Of a stretch of 64,000 nt of DNA, positions 12,870-22,678 are shown piece by piece. The notes beneath the pieces are model-generated. The model ran no database searches and was not told the DNA's origin. It was given only the letters and a program-made list of their open reading frames with translations. Every line of letters begins with the position of its first letter. Position 1 is the first letter of the stretch. This DNA is from Geosiphon pyriformis (taxonomy: Eukaryota > Glomeromycota > Glomeromycetes > Archaeosporales > Geosiphonaceae). A program made the translations under genes and the position numbers. The DNA is taken from the NCBI GenBank assembly GCA_016748015.1, contig JAAOMT010000276.1, positions 126,249 to 190,248 on the forward strand, read 5' to 3'.

Positions 12870-13725
12870 TGTTACAAATGTTTATTTGGAGTCTTAAATC
12901 AAATAACAAATCTGTAACTTAGTGCTTAATATCTTGATAATGCTGATAATACTGGTATGGAGGGTGTATTTGAAGGTTTTAAAGATGAGTTTTTTGTATA
13001 ATGAACAGAAATTCAATAATGATATAGTTGGTTGGTGAGTTGTTTTCCCAATTTCTGTCTTTAGCATAATGGCCAGTTTATTTTGGCAGTTGTGCTCTTC
13101 TGATAAGCTATTCATTAATATATATATGATTCTATCCTTATTTCTGGGTCTTTTACCAAACTATCCATAACATTAATAACTTAGTGCTTTAATCCTTAAT
13201 CAATTAGTATGTAACAATAAAATCAAAGAAAAAAAAAATAAAAAGAAATAAAGAAATGAGCCAAGGCAATGCACAAGTTAGTATTCTGTCAATAGCCATG
13301 ATCAAGAGCTATTGTTCCAGTGTGGTTAAGTGTCAATGACTATTAACATGAAGTGTTGATAGTAGAAAGTGGATTTGAGATAAAGAATAATTATTTATTG
13401 ATATTTGTGAATTAGAAGGTGGCTTAGATAAAATCTAAACTGAGAGGTCTGTCTTTTTTACTTCTAATGCTATCACTATATATACATAATTTGGGTTCTA
13501 TAAGATTGCTCATATTTCCAAGCAATATGCTATAATTTCTTAAGCAATGCTCACATTGTTAAGCAATATGTCATATTTTCTTGACATTGCTCCACATTGT
13601 TGAGTGATGTGCCATGATTTCTGACATTGCTCCACATTGCTAAGCAATATGCTTATGTGCTAACTACTACTCTTTTATTGGTCTACTATTTTTTTATATC
13701 TGTTTTTCTTTTTTTATGAATAATA
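12870..13725 (-). mobile_element. Inverted solo LTR, family LTR-2
   Basis: An 856-bp LTR in reverse orientation, inserted in the LINE endonuclease. On the plus strand it starts TGTTACAAATG and ends TGAATAATA (the family consensus end is AATAACA). It matches the LTR-2 copies at 35835-37741, 36590-37527 and 39224-40239, including the CACATTGCTNAGCAATGTG-type palindromes (13500-13660). The flanks TTGC (12866-12869) and TCAC (13726-13729) may be a decayed 4-bp target duplication. It is older than the gypsy element that landed next to it. Confidence 0.85.
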
Positions 13726-13731
13726 TCACAT

Positions 13732-14722
13732 TGTTACCAGTAGAATTTTAGCTATTAATTAGCATGAAATTACCCTTATAATTCCTATAATTAATTAGTA
13801 TATTAATATCATTTCAAATTATCATTTATTATTTAATCAATTATCACATATCACAATTCAATCAAAATAATCTAATTAATATAACAGAAAGTAGGATGAT
13901 CAAATTACACAATACTCTGAACTTTGTAATATTCAAAAATTCGCCGAAATTTACAGAAATTCGCCGAAATTTATAAGAAATTCGCCGAAATTATGAATAG
14001 TTCACCCAAATTAATCAATAGTTCAGCAAAATAACTTGTAGTTTATCAAAATATATCTTTAATTCACCGAAATTTGAGCAAAGAGAAAAAGTGCAAGTTT
14101 ATAAACTAGTACTACAACAAGTTGTATAAAAGAAGAGCTTTTCTCTTCAAGAAAATGTATCTTACTTTAGATTTATTACTTAGAACCATTCCTACACACA
14201 CAAAAAAAAATAAATATCAAATAATTCGAAAAAACCAAATTCTTTAATTATTGCACTTGGAAAATCCCCAAAACCCAACTAACGTTTTGAAATTGATTAG
14301 CTACCAATTTCAGTAAACTGTTAGTGACTCCAGGCCTGGATAGAAAACGTTTCTCTTGATAAAATTCTATTTCTTTTACATTTCTTTTATTTTTCTTTCT
14401 TTTCTTATTACAATCATTAGGGTAGCCTACAGATGAGATTCCTGTAGAAAAGTTGACTTTCACAGCAAAGTAACTACACATTTTAGTAAGCTTTCAGATG
14501 AGCAATTCCTGGGAAAGAGTTGATGTTTACTACAATGTAACTACATAAAGTAACTGGCAAGGAATTGGCCATTCCACTTATAAGCCCAGCAGTTCAAATT
14601 ATAGGAGATAATTTAAAGATAAATTCAGTTATTGGAGGTTTAACTACTTCCTGAAAATGTAAAGTCACAGCAAATCAACATTACCAACATTTAAGAAAAG
14701 AGACCAAAAATCTTCAGTAACA
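13732..14722 (+). repeat. 5' LTR (LTR-1)
   Basis: 991 bp, starting TGTTACC and ending CAGTAACA. It contains three copies of AATTCGCCGAAATT (13937-13995), whereas the 3' LTR has two, which accounts for most of the 22-bp length difference. It is followed after two bases by the primer-binding site. Differences from the 3' LTR are mostly transitions; for example GGCCTGG in the 5' copy is GGTCTGA in the 3' copy. Confidence 0.93.
14125..14132 (+). promoter_or_regulatory. TATA box of the LTR-1 promoter
   Basis: TATAAAAG followed at once by the short palindrome GAAGAGCTTTTCTCTTC. The same block is conserved in the solo LTR (near 5380) and the 3' LTR (near 23032). This position inside the LTR fits a retrotransposon RNA polymerase II promoter, with U3/R just downstream. 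The transcription start was not determined. Confidence 0.6.
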
Positions 14723-14724
14723 TT

Positions 14725-14736
14725 TGGTGCTCTCCC
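14725..14736 (+). other. Primer-binding site
   Basis: TGGTGCTCTCCC begins two bases after the 5' LTR. TGG matches the CCA end of a tRNA, so the primer tRNA should end GAGAGCACCA. The LTR-2 element uses the same TGGTGCTCTC at 37744. Which tRNA this is could not be decided without the host tRNA set. Confidence 0.75.
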
Positions 14737-14746
14737 ATGGAAATAA

Positions 14747-16417
14747 CACAGCAACAACAAATTCAAAGTGGTGACCACACCAAATACAGCAACTTTAGAG
14801 TATTACCAGTCAATTTACACCCACTGCAAGCAAAGATTCAACATTCCAGACGGAATTGAAGTTGTCAAGAAATCAGTATACCAATACATTGAAAACTGCA
14901 TCAACAATTATCTTTTTGGAAACTACAACATTTTAGAAGTTAGAAGCAACTTCTACAATAATTTAGTGTACTATTCACAATTGGAAACAGAAGACCTGAA
15001 CAGTAAAACACTTGCTATCTACTTCCAAGAACTTAATTTTAACATTATTGAGTATTGTAAAGAAAAATACCCAGTACAGTCTAAATACTCTTTTGACTTT
15101 GAATCAAAGACAGAAACAAGCAACAAAGACAAACAAAGATTGAAGCAATACTCAAGAACCACTCCAAACACTCCAATACTACAAAAGACACCTACCAAAC
15201 ACTTGCAAACATCTGAACAAGAAACTAGTGTCAAATTACCACTTTCTATTACACCATTTCCAATTTCACTTGTTTAACCACAAACACCAAATTCACTACT
15301 CAACCGCTTCTTCAGACCAGAAGATTTTCAGTCACCTAGAAACCCTACTCAACAGCAGGAACTAATATCAACAAGTGCCAATATCATTAATTACTTACAG
15401 GAAAACGAAAGTAATCATTCAGAAAGCTTGAAAAGTAAAGAAACTGAATCAGAACAAGAAGAAATTACAGAAAACGAAGAAGGAATGACAACTGCTTATA
15501 TTACAAAAATCCCAGAATTCACTGGTGAAAACAATGATACCAGCCCTTAAGAATGGCTTAACAAAGTTCAAAAAGCAGGAGATGCAAATGGTTGAATCAC
15601 AGTAAGAATGCTTAAAGCAATTCCTTACTTTCTCCAAGAAACTGCAGAAAAATGGTTTAAAAATTTAGAAAAACCATTTAAAAACTGGCAAGCATTCAAA
15701 GATGCTTTTCTACAACAATTCACTGATAACAATACCTCTATCACTCTCAGAAACCGCTTTCACAATATCAAACAAGAAACATCTGAAACTGTTATAACCT
15801 ATCTTGGAAGATTTAACAAACTTTTTAAATGAATCCGACAATTGAAAACCAATGACTACTATTCTAATGCTCAAATTCTGGATCAGTTTATAGCAGGGTT
15901 AAAAAACAAACTGATTAAAAAAGTCTGTTCACATGCTTCAGCAGACTTAACAACTGTTATTAGACATGCAAAGAGCTATGAAATGGCAATGGAAGAAGCA
16001 AATTACACCAAGCTTGTAAACCTTGCAATTGGAGAAACCAGCTCAGCAGCTGAAGAGAAGATAGACCAACTCACAAAAAAAGTTGAAAGCTACTTCACAA
16101 ACCAACAACAACCACAAAGATATCAACCTTCACAACAATGCAACCAAAACAATTTTGGATCATCATCCAACAACCAATCTCAAAATTGTCATTATTGTGG
16201 AATTCCAGGATACTGGAAACGAGATTGTAGGAAATTACAAAGAGACCAACAAAACAGGAGTCATCAATGTTACTTTTCATCACAACAATCCTATTACCAA
16301 TTTCCACCACCAACTTATTATTCACCAAGACCACAAAATCAAAACAGTTACTATCCACCAGCTCTACAACCAATGCAGCAACAATATCAGCAACCTTTAC
16401 CAATTCAGCCATATTAG
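14747..16417 (+). pseudogene. gag: gag (capsid and nucleocapsid), stop-riddled
   Basis: The frame is open from 14747; no ATG is found in frame before the conserved N-terminus TTPNTATLEYYQ, so the true start is uncertain (a GTG lies at 14768, and an ATG at 14737 is in another frame). A Ty3-type capsid region follows: EWLNKVQ, YFLQETAEKWFKNL, FLQQFTDN, YLGRFNKLF. The zinc knuckle at 16187-16228 is CHYCGIPGYWKRDC, where His of the CCHC motif is Tyr (codon TAC from CAC). A Gln/Asn/Tyr-rich tail follows. In-frame stops lie at 15275, 15548, 15593, 15830 and 16415, all one transition from Gln or Trp. Gag packages element RNA. Confidence 0.9.
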
Positions 16418-17200
16418 ACACCACCCACTCAACAATATCAAGTACCAGCAAAAAGATTGGTTCAACATAACCAATTCACACCCCAAAATCAATTTCAGAA
16501 TAACAACAACAGAATTAATCCAAATAACCAGTTGGTTCTCCGAAATTCTGGTCAGCAAAAACCCAATCACTATCACACTCAACCCAGTTATCTTACAATA
16601 CCAGAGGAATCGGATTTTCAACAAACTGCACTTTTTGAAGGTAAAGTTGCAGCACCAAGATCAAACCCTTTCAACCACACCATTCCACTAGCTCAAATTG
16701 CCCAAAATGCCAATCTGTCAGATATATTTCCATTTGAATTTGAAGCAAATGAATCACCATTTCTGCTTAGTAATGCAGCAGTCAATGAACAGAAAGCAAT
16801 TACTGCTATGTACACAAAAGCTACAGTGGAAGGAAAACCCATTTGCTTAATCTTAGATAATGAATCGGCTGAAAGTATCATTACTTACTAGCTGATACAA
16901 CAACTCAAATGAAATGTAGACAGACCAGCTCAAACAATTATTGTCATAGCTGATGGTATAAAGAAGACTCCAGTAGGAGAAATTGATGATTTCTCCTTTA
17001 TAATTAATAGAATCACCATTCCAGTTAAAGTTCTTGTTATGGATGCACCCCAATATCAAGCTCTAGTCGGAAATAATTGGCTTCTCAAGGCCAATGCAAA
17101 CCTGAACTGGGAAACTCAAAAACTTAAAATCTCATACCAAAGACAATATACCATAGTACCTGCAATCTGTGGTACCTTTAACAAATGATCAGAAAAAGCT
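16418..17200 (+). pseudogene. Retropepsin protease region
   Basis: Same frame as gag. The aspartic protease core is ICLILDNESAESIITY at 16841-16888. The family motif is Asp-Ser/Thr-Gly, but here GAT-AAT-GAA (16856-16864) gives Asp-Asn-Glu, two G-to-A changes from Asp-Ser-Gly. Downstream VLVMDAPQYQALVGNNWL is the typical C-terminal flap/VGxDWL region, again with Asn for Asp. Stops at 16889, 16910 and 17186. The enzyme would cleave the polyprotein and is inactive as written. Confidence 0.85.
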
Positions 17201-18110
17201 CTAGTATTTGAATTTGAAGAGGAGAAGAAAATGCCACTCACTGAAACCTATATGGCTCTTAGATCACCATCCAATTGGGCTGAGAAAACAGAACAAGAGA
17301 TTTTTGAAGAATCAAGGAAATAGAAGAAAGTTAGATATTCCACACCAGAACCACGAAAAGAACCACCATACATTCCACTAAAATGCAAAGATTGCAAAAA
17401 GAAGCTTTCATCTATAGAAGCCTGTATTTCTCCAGAAGAGGAATACGAAATTCACACTTGTTACTTCTGCAAGGCATGCCATAAAGAACGATTTGGATCC
17501 CCAAAGAGAAATGGAAAATGGGACAAAACTTCTTGCTTCACATGTGAAGAAATGCTACCAGAAGAATGCAATTGGATTGATGTAGCAATGAGAGGAGGAG
17601 TATGTAATTAAACCTGTTAATATGCTCTATCAATTTCGGAAAAAGTCAGAAAAAGAACACCATTTGATGCAGCATACAACAGTGCTCTCAATAAACTTTA
17701 CCACTATTTTCATGATGCTGAAATGATTTTTGACTTAGCAATGGCATTGATCAATAGAGCCACCCAAGAAGATGTCTGCCAAATGAAAAAAGCTGAATAT
17801 ATTGAGTATATCATAGAATTAGCTGGATTTGATTATAAAGATGAAGTAGAAACCTACCACCAAATTGCAAGCCACACATATCTGACCAAAAAAGCTCAAA
17901 TTCAACGATTAGAGCAAATGAACATTCAATTGTGTGAAGAATGTGTTATGCCTTGTGATAATCAATGGTGTTTAGAATGTTATGCTCTTAGCATTCCTCT
18001 GCCAGATGAGGATGATGAAAATAAAATCGAATTTGGAGTATCTGAACTAGTAGAAAAACTACCAATCACCCCCATCTATCTTTTTGAAAAGCAACCACCT
18101 CTACAACTTA
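17201..18110 (+). pseudogene. Cys-rich putative zinc-binding region of pol
   Basis: An unusual segment between protease and dUTPase, same frame. The first cluster (about 17380-17620) contains CKDC, CYFC-KAC and CFTC-EEM-PEEC, ending near a CN-TC pair. The second (about 17930-17985) is CEECVMPC...WCLEC. Paired CxxC spacing suggests two zinc-binding modules. They do not match the gag CCHC knuckle or the integrase HHCC motif. Stops at 17321, 17609 and 17618 are all single transitions from Gln. I do not recognise the family; RNA or protein binding is only a guess. Confidence 0.6.
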
Positions 18111-18862
18111 AATATTTTGACAACCATGGCCAAGGAATCAGACCAGAAAAAGCATATGAAATTGATGCTGGATATGACCTAAGATACCCAGGAAAAGATA
18201 CTTTGATTCTCCAACCAAAGTCCTTGACAAAAATCAATCTCAAAATTGCTCTTAAAATACCACCAAGAGCAATGGTTCAAATTGCCTCCAGATCATTATT
18301 GGCAAGCAAAGGAATCAATATTAGAGGAGGAGTTATAGATGCAGAATATATTGGAGACATTATCATCATGTTACAGAATGAGACAAACAAACTATTCAAA
18401 ATTGAACATGCTGAAAAAATTGTTCAAGCAATTTACTTACCCTTAATCAACATTTCGGGATTACAATCAGTAAACAACAGAAAACAATTGAGAAAAAATG
18501 AAAGAGGAACCCAAGGTTTTGGTTCAACTGGACAATTTACAATTCCAGTAAATATAGCTCTTAATACACAAAATGAATCTTACCAGATTCTTCAACTTCC
18601 CCAGCCAATTACCATTTCACCTTTTGAAAAACATCACAAAATTTATACTTGCTCAAAACCCACCACTACACAACAAATCTTTGAATCCAATGAACAAATC
18701 TGTTTGAAGCATGAAATTTTAATTCCAAACGTTTATATTCCCAAAAGGATGAGAAAATTTCGAGTTATATTCTACAATCCCAATAATTACCCTATTGTTT
18801 TATTAAACAAACTAGAGATTGAAATCATACACAGCAATATTTTTCAAGATGAAAACCCTTAA
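18111..18862 (+). pseudogene. dUTPase domain inside gypsy pol
   Basis: All five motifs of the trimeric dUTPase family are present in order: IDAGYDL (near 18160), ASRSLLASKGI (near 18290), GGVIDAEYIGDI (near 18330, with the catalytic Asp and Tyr), KIVQAIYLPL (near 18417) and RGTQGFGSTG (18503-18532). Motif 2 has Leu where the family has Ser. dUTPase hydrolyses dUTP to dUMP and would keep uracil out of element cDNA. It lies in the longest stop-free stretch of the polyprotein (17621-18859) and is fused upstream of RT. A tail of about 110 residues follows motif 5 up to the TAA at 18860. Confidence 0.88.
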
Positions 18863-20437
18863 ATTGTCTCTAATTTCATCGAAATTGTAAGACACACTCT
18901 ACTTCCAAATTCAAATATCAATTTCACTACTAAAAACTACTACTTTTTGGAAGAAAAACTCTCTCAAATCAACATGGGTCCCTTAGAACCTCAACAACAA
19001 AGACAATTGAAACAATTGATAGCTGAATTTGCAGATATATTTGCAAAAGACAACAATGACTTGGAAAAAACAAACATTGTTCAACATCAAATTCATACAG
19101 GAGATGTTTCACCAAAACATTAACAAGCCTATCGAGTGCCACCTGCCAGCCACCAATTCATTAGAAAAGAGGTCCAAAGAATGCTCAATAACGGATTGAT
19201 TCAACCATCAAAAAGTCCTTGGGCCTCACCAGTAGTTTTAGTTAAAAAGAAAAATGGAAAAATCAGATTCTGTGTTGATTATAGACAACTGAATAGTGTT
19301 ACAATTGGAGATGCCTATCCTCTTCCAAGAATTGATGACATGCTAGATGCCCTAGAAAAAGCCAAGTTCTTCTCAACTTTAGACTTGGAAAGTGAATACT
19401 GGCAAGTCGAAATGGATCCAAAAGACTGACCCAAAACAGCATTCACCACCCAAGGAGAAAACTATGAGTTCAATGTTATGCCTTTTGGACTCTGCAATGC
19501 ACCAGCAACATTCCAATGACTCATGGATGTTGTATATGAAAGACTCTTATGGCAATCAGTAGTTGTTTACCTTGATAACACTGCTGTGTACTCACCAAGC
19601 TTTGAAGCCCATCTTATTTATTTGTGAGAAATTTTTCAATGATTACGGAAAGCAGGATTGAAGTTGAATATTGAGAAATATCACTTTGGAAAAACAAGCT
19701 TAATCTTTCTTGAACACATGGTTAGCAAAGATGAAGTCAAACCAAACCCTGGAACAATTAGTGCTGTCAAAAACTTCCAAACTCCAAAAAATACCACAGA
19801 GCTATGAGGATTTGTAAGATTAGTCTCCTATTATTAAAAATTCATCAAAGGATTCTCAGAAATTGCCAAACCACTCAATTATCTCACCAATAAAAATGTG
19901 CCATACAAATGGACTGAAGAACAACAAAAAACATTTGAAACCCTCAAAACAAAGCTGACAACAGCCTCAGTTCTTGTTTACTCAGATTTCAACAAACGAT
20001 TTCAACTAGCCACTGATGCTTTACACATAGCATTTGGTGCCATCTTATCACAAATAGATGAAAAGGGGCAAAAACAAGTCATCACTTATGCTAATAGAAC
20101 ACTAAAACCAACAGAACTAAAATACGGCTTAACTGAATTAGAAGCTGCTGCAGTTATTTGGGCTCTTAAACATTTTCAACAATATCTGAAGAATGGAAAA
20201 GAATTTGACATAATAACAGACAATATTGGCCTCAAATGGCTCAATAAAAAGAAAACTGAACAAAGTGCCAAACAGTCTTGATGGAATGACTTTCTAGCAG
20301 ACTACAGATATATTGTACACCACAAACCAGGAAAACTACATACCAATGTTAATAGTCTCTCAAGAATGAGACAAGATTAATACCAACAACAATTCTACCA
20401 CAACTTACTAACTTACCAACAAAATAACCAAACAGGA
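18863..20437 (+). pseudogene. Reverse transcriptase and RNase H
   Basis: RT begins with QAYRVPPASHQFIRKEVQRM, then GLIQPSKSPWASPVVLVKKK, IRFCVDYRQLN and FNVMPFGLCNAPATFQ. The catalytic YxDD box at 19571-19579 reads Y-L-D-N (GAC to AAC). RNase H follows with LATDALHIAFGAILSQ, ELEAAAVIWALKHF and IITDN, so its acidic residues look intact. Stops lie at 19121, 19427, 19517, 19625, 19640, 19805, 19835, 20279 and 20378. Each sits where the family has Gln or Arg and is one transition away. No frameshift. Confidence 0.92.
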
Positions 20438-21823
20438 ATGAATTTCAGAAATTACAGCAATCTTAAAAATTATTTGAAGACTCTTACCATGCCAGAAAAC
20501 TGGTCTCCAAGTGAAAAACATCATTTACAACACCAATTAAAACAATATTTCATACACCAGAACAAAATCTATTATAAAAATTACAAAAACCCAAACCAAC
20601 CACTCAGATTAGTACAAAAAAATGAAAAAGAAACAATTTTATACAACATGCACACAAATTCGTCTTCAGCACACTTGGGAAGAGATGGAATAATTCAAAG
20701 AACTCTTGAACATTATTTTTGGCCTTACATGCAAAAAGACATTCGACAATATGTAGAATCTTGTGATAATTGTCAAAAAAGAAGAAGAACTCACCCCACA
20801 AAACCTTTAAATCCAATCAAAGTTGGACAACCTTTTGACAGAGTTGAAATTAATTTAGTTGGACCATTACCTATCACAACCTAAGGAAATCATTATATTG
20901 CAGTTGCAGTGGATTATCTTACTAAATGGCCTAAAGCTAAAGCCATCCAAAGAGCAGATGCAAAATCAGTAGCAAATTTCATCTATGAAGACATTATTTG
21001 TAGACATGGATGCCTAATTGAACTCTTATCCAATCAAGGAACACATTTTGTAAACAACTTGATACAAGAAATTTGTGAACAATTCAATGTCAAAAGACCT
21101 CTATCATTACCTTATCACCCTCAAACAAATGGACTTGTAGAACGTTTCAATAGAACATTGTGTAAATCTCTAGCCAAAGTCTCAACAGACTTTGAGCAGG
21201 AATGGGATATCTTTATTCCATTAGTGTTACTAGCATACAGAACACTAAAACAAGATACTACGAAACACACACTATTTGATCTTACTTATGGAAGGACAGC
21301 AACATTACCAATTAATTTCACAATGGAAACATACTCAGTGCAACCAATCAATGAAAAAAACTTTCAAGAAACACTCCAAAGAAGAGCCTACACTCTTTTT
21401 AGTACACTGGAAGGAAAAAGAAGAATAGCAGCAACTCATATTAAACATTTCCAAGCTCAACAAAAAGAAAGACATGACAACAAATTACCACCTATTACCA
21501 ACGAATTTAAAGTTGGAAATAAAGTTCTCTTATATAGAACTAAGACTGAAAAACAATGGAGTGAAAAATTTGAAAACAAATAGGATGGACCATTTTATAT
21601 TCACAAAATTATAGACAATGGATCATACAAGTTAAGACTTGATGACAAAATACTAACAAAAGTTGCACATGGAAACAGGTTGAAACACTATCATTCCAAA
21701 AACAATCCTAAATCATTAATTCCACAAATTGGTACACATTCCTCTTTAATTAATTCTGAAGATATTCCCCAAAATTTAGAACCAATAATTATAATAGAAC
21801 AACAACCAAACTTGAACACTTAA
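20438..21823 (+). pseudogene. Integrase
   Basis: The zinc domain has H-X6-H (MHTNSSSAH) and CDNC. In the catalytic core the first Asp is Asn (AAT at 20852, in EINLVGPL), the second Asp is Asn (AAT at 21032, in LLSNQGTHF) and the Glu is kept (GAA at 21140, in NGLVERFNRT). A C-terminal GPF/Y-like module (KVGNKVLLYR, DGPFYIHKI, GSYKLRL) follows. I see no chromodomain. Stops at 20882 (Gln) and 21581 (Trp); 21821 TAA may be the natural end. Integration activity is lost. Confidence 0.9.
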
Positions 21824-21970
21824 ATTTTACAATAATTCTCCAATAAAAACACAAAGACAAAAATAGCAAATAAATTACAAAAAACACCCAAACCCAAAAA
21901 GAAATAAAAACCCCATATCCCAAAAAATAATTTTTCTTATTCTCTCTTTTCATAATTAGTTAATTTTATC

Positions 21971-22678
21971 ATGATTATTCCCCAAAATATTCAAAAAATA
22001 TCCCAAAAGTTAATGTTAGTCTTAAAAACACTTTTTGACTTATTCATAACGATTAATAGAAGTCAAATTAATTACATTCAGAAAGAAACCACAGCCCCAG
22101 TAGCAAATCATTCACAGAACTATCACCCCTATAGAAAAAAAACAAGAAGTCACTCTGAAAATAAGTTACCAAGACTTTTAAAGCAAGCACTGGAAAAAAA
22201 TCTTTTAATTGCCCCTATTGATATTTCACTGAATGCTACAATACAACAAAAACTTCTACTACTTCTCAATGAACAGAACAATGAACACACTTCTATCTAT
22301 AAATACTTTTACATTGGAAAGACATTTTATAAACGAAAATTAGAACTTGAAGCAACAAATCTCACTCTTGAAGCTATACAAAAACAAATTCACAATGAAT
22401 TCAAAACAGCAGCTGGACCAACAAACACTCACTACAAACTTAGAGCAGTTTTTAGACTCTATGATTTGTTTAATACTTGTAAAAATGTTCTACAAAATCT
22501 AATACTGCAATCAATGAAAGTCCAATACATTGGCAAACTCACAGAACTGAAATTTCAACAATTTTTAGACCAGATTACTTCAATTATTTTGGATCACTAT
22601 CTCAATATTACAGATAGTGCTTGGACTTTAATGGAGCTCAGTCTTGAGGAGGAGATTATGTTACCAGTAGAATTTTAG
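21971..22678 (+). CDS. Extra ORF after integrase, unknown function
   Basis: 235 codons from an ATG, in the same frame as gag-pol, uninterrupted despite the many stops upstream. It lies where env or accessory genes sit in other LTR elements. It has one weak hydrophobic stretch near residues 14-27 but no clear signal peptide or membrane anchor, so an envelope protein is not supported. The body is helical and Lys/Gln/Leu-rich with YFYIGKTFYKRKLELEA and TNTHYKLRAVFRLYDLF. The last codons MLPVEF plus stop are supplied by the first bases of the 3' LTR. I do not recognise the family. Confidence 0.5.
   Translation: MIIPQNIQKISQKLMLVLKTLFDLFITINRSQINYIQKETTAPVANHSQNYHPYRKKTRSHSENKLPRLLKQALEKNLLIAPIDISLNATIQQKLLLLLNEQNNEHTSIYKYFYIGKTFYKRKLELEATNLTLEAIQKQIHNEFKTAAGPTNTHYKLRAVFRLYDLFNTCKNVLQNLILQSMKVQYIGKLTELKFQQFLDQITSIILDHYLNITDSAWTLMELSLEEEIMLPVEF
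22645..22658 (+). other. Polypurine tract
   Basis: GAGGAGGAGATTA lies directly before the 3' LTR (TG at 22659). A purine run in this place primes plus-strand DNA synthesis in LTR retrotransposons. Confidence 0.75.

Noticed and set aside
14737-14860. ATG at 14737 as gag start
   Set aside because: It is in another frame from the conserved gag peptide and meets a TGA after about 40 codons. The true gag start remains unresolved.
14747-21823. Alternative genetic code or stop readthrough to explain the open gag-pol
   Set aside because: All three stop codons occur inside the frame and stand for different residues (Gln, Arg, Trp). Host genes here use normal stops, and catalytic residues are mutated as well.
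21582-21823. Chromodomain at the integrase C-terminus
   Set aside because: Only the GPF/Y-like module is visible. No aromatic-cage pattern follows.
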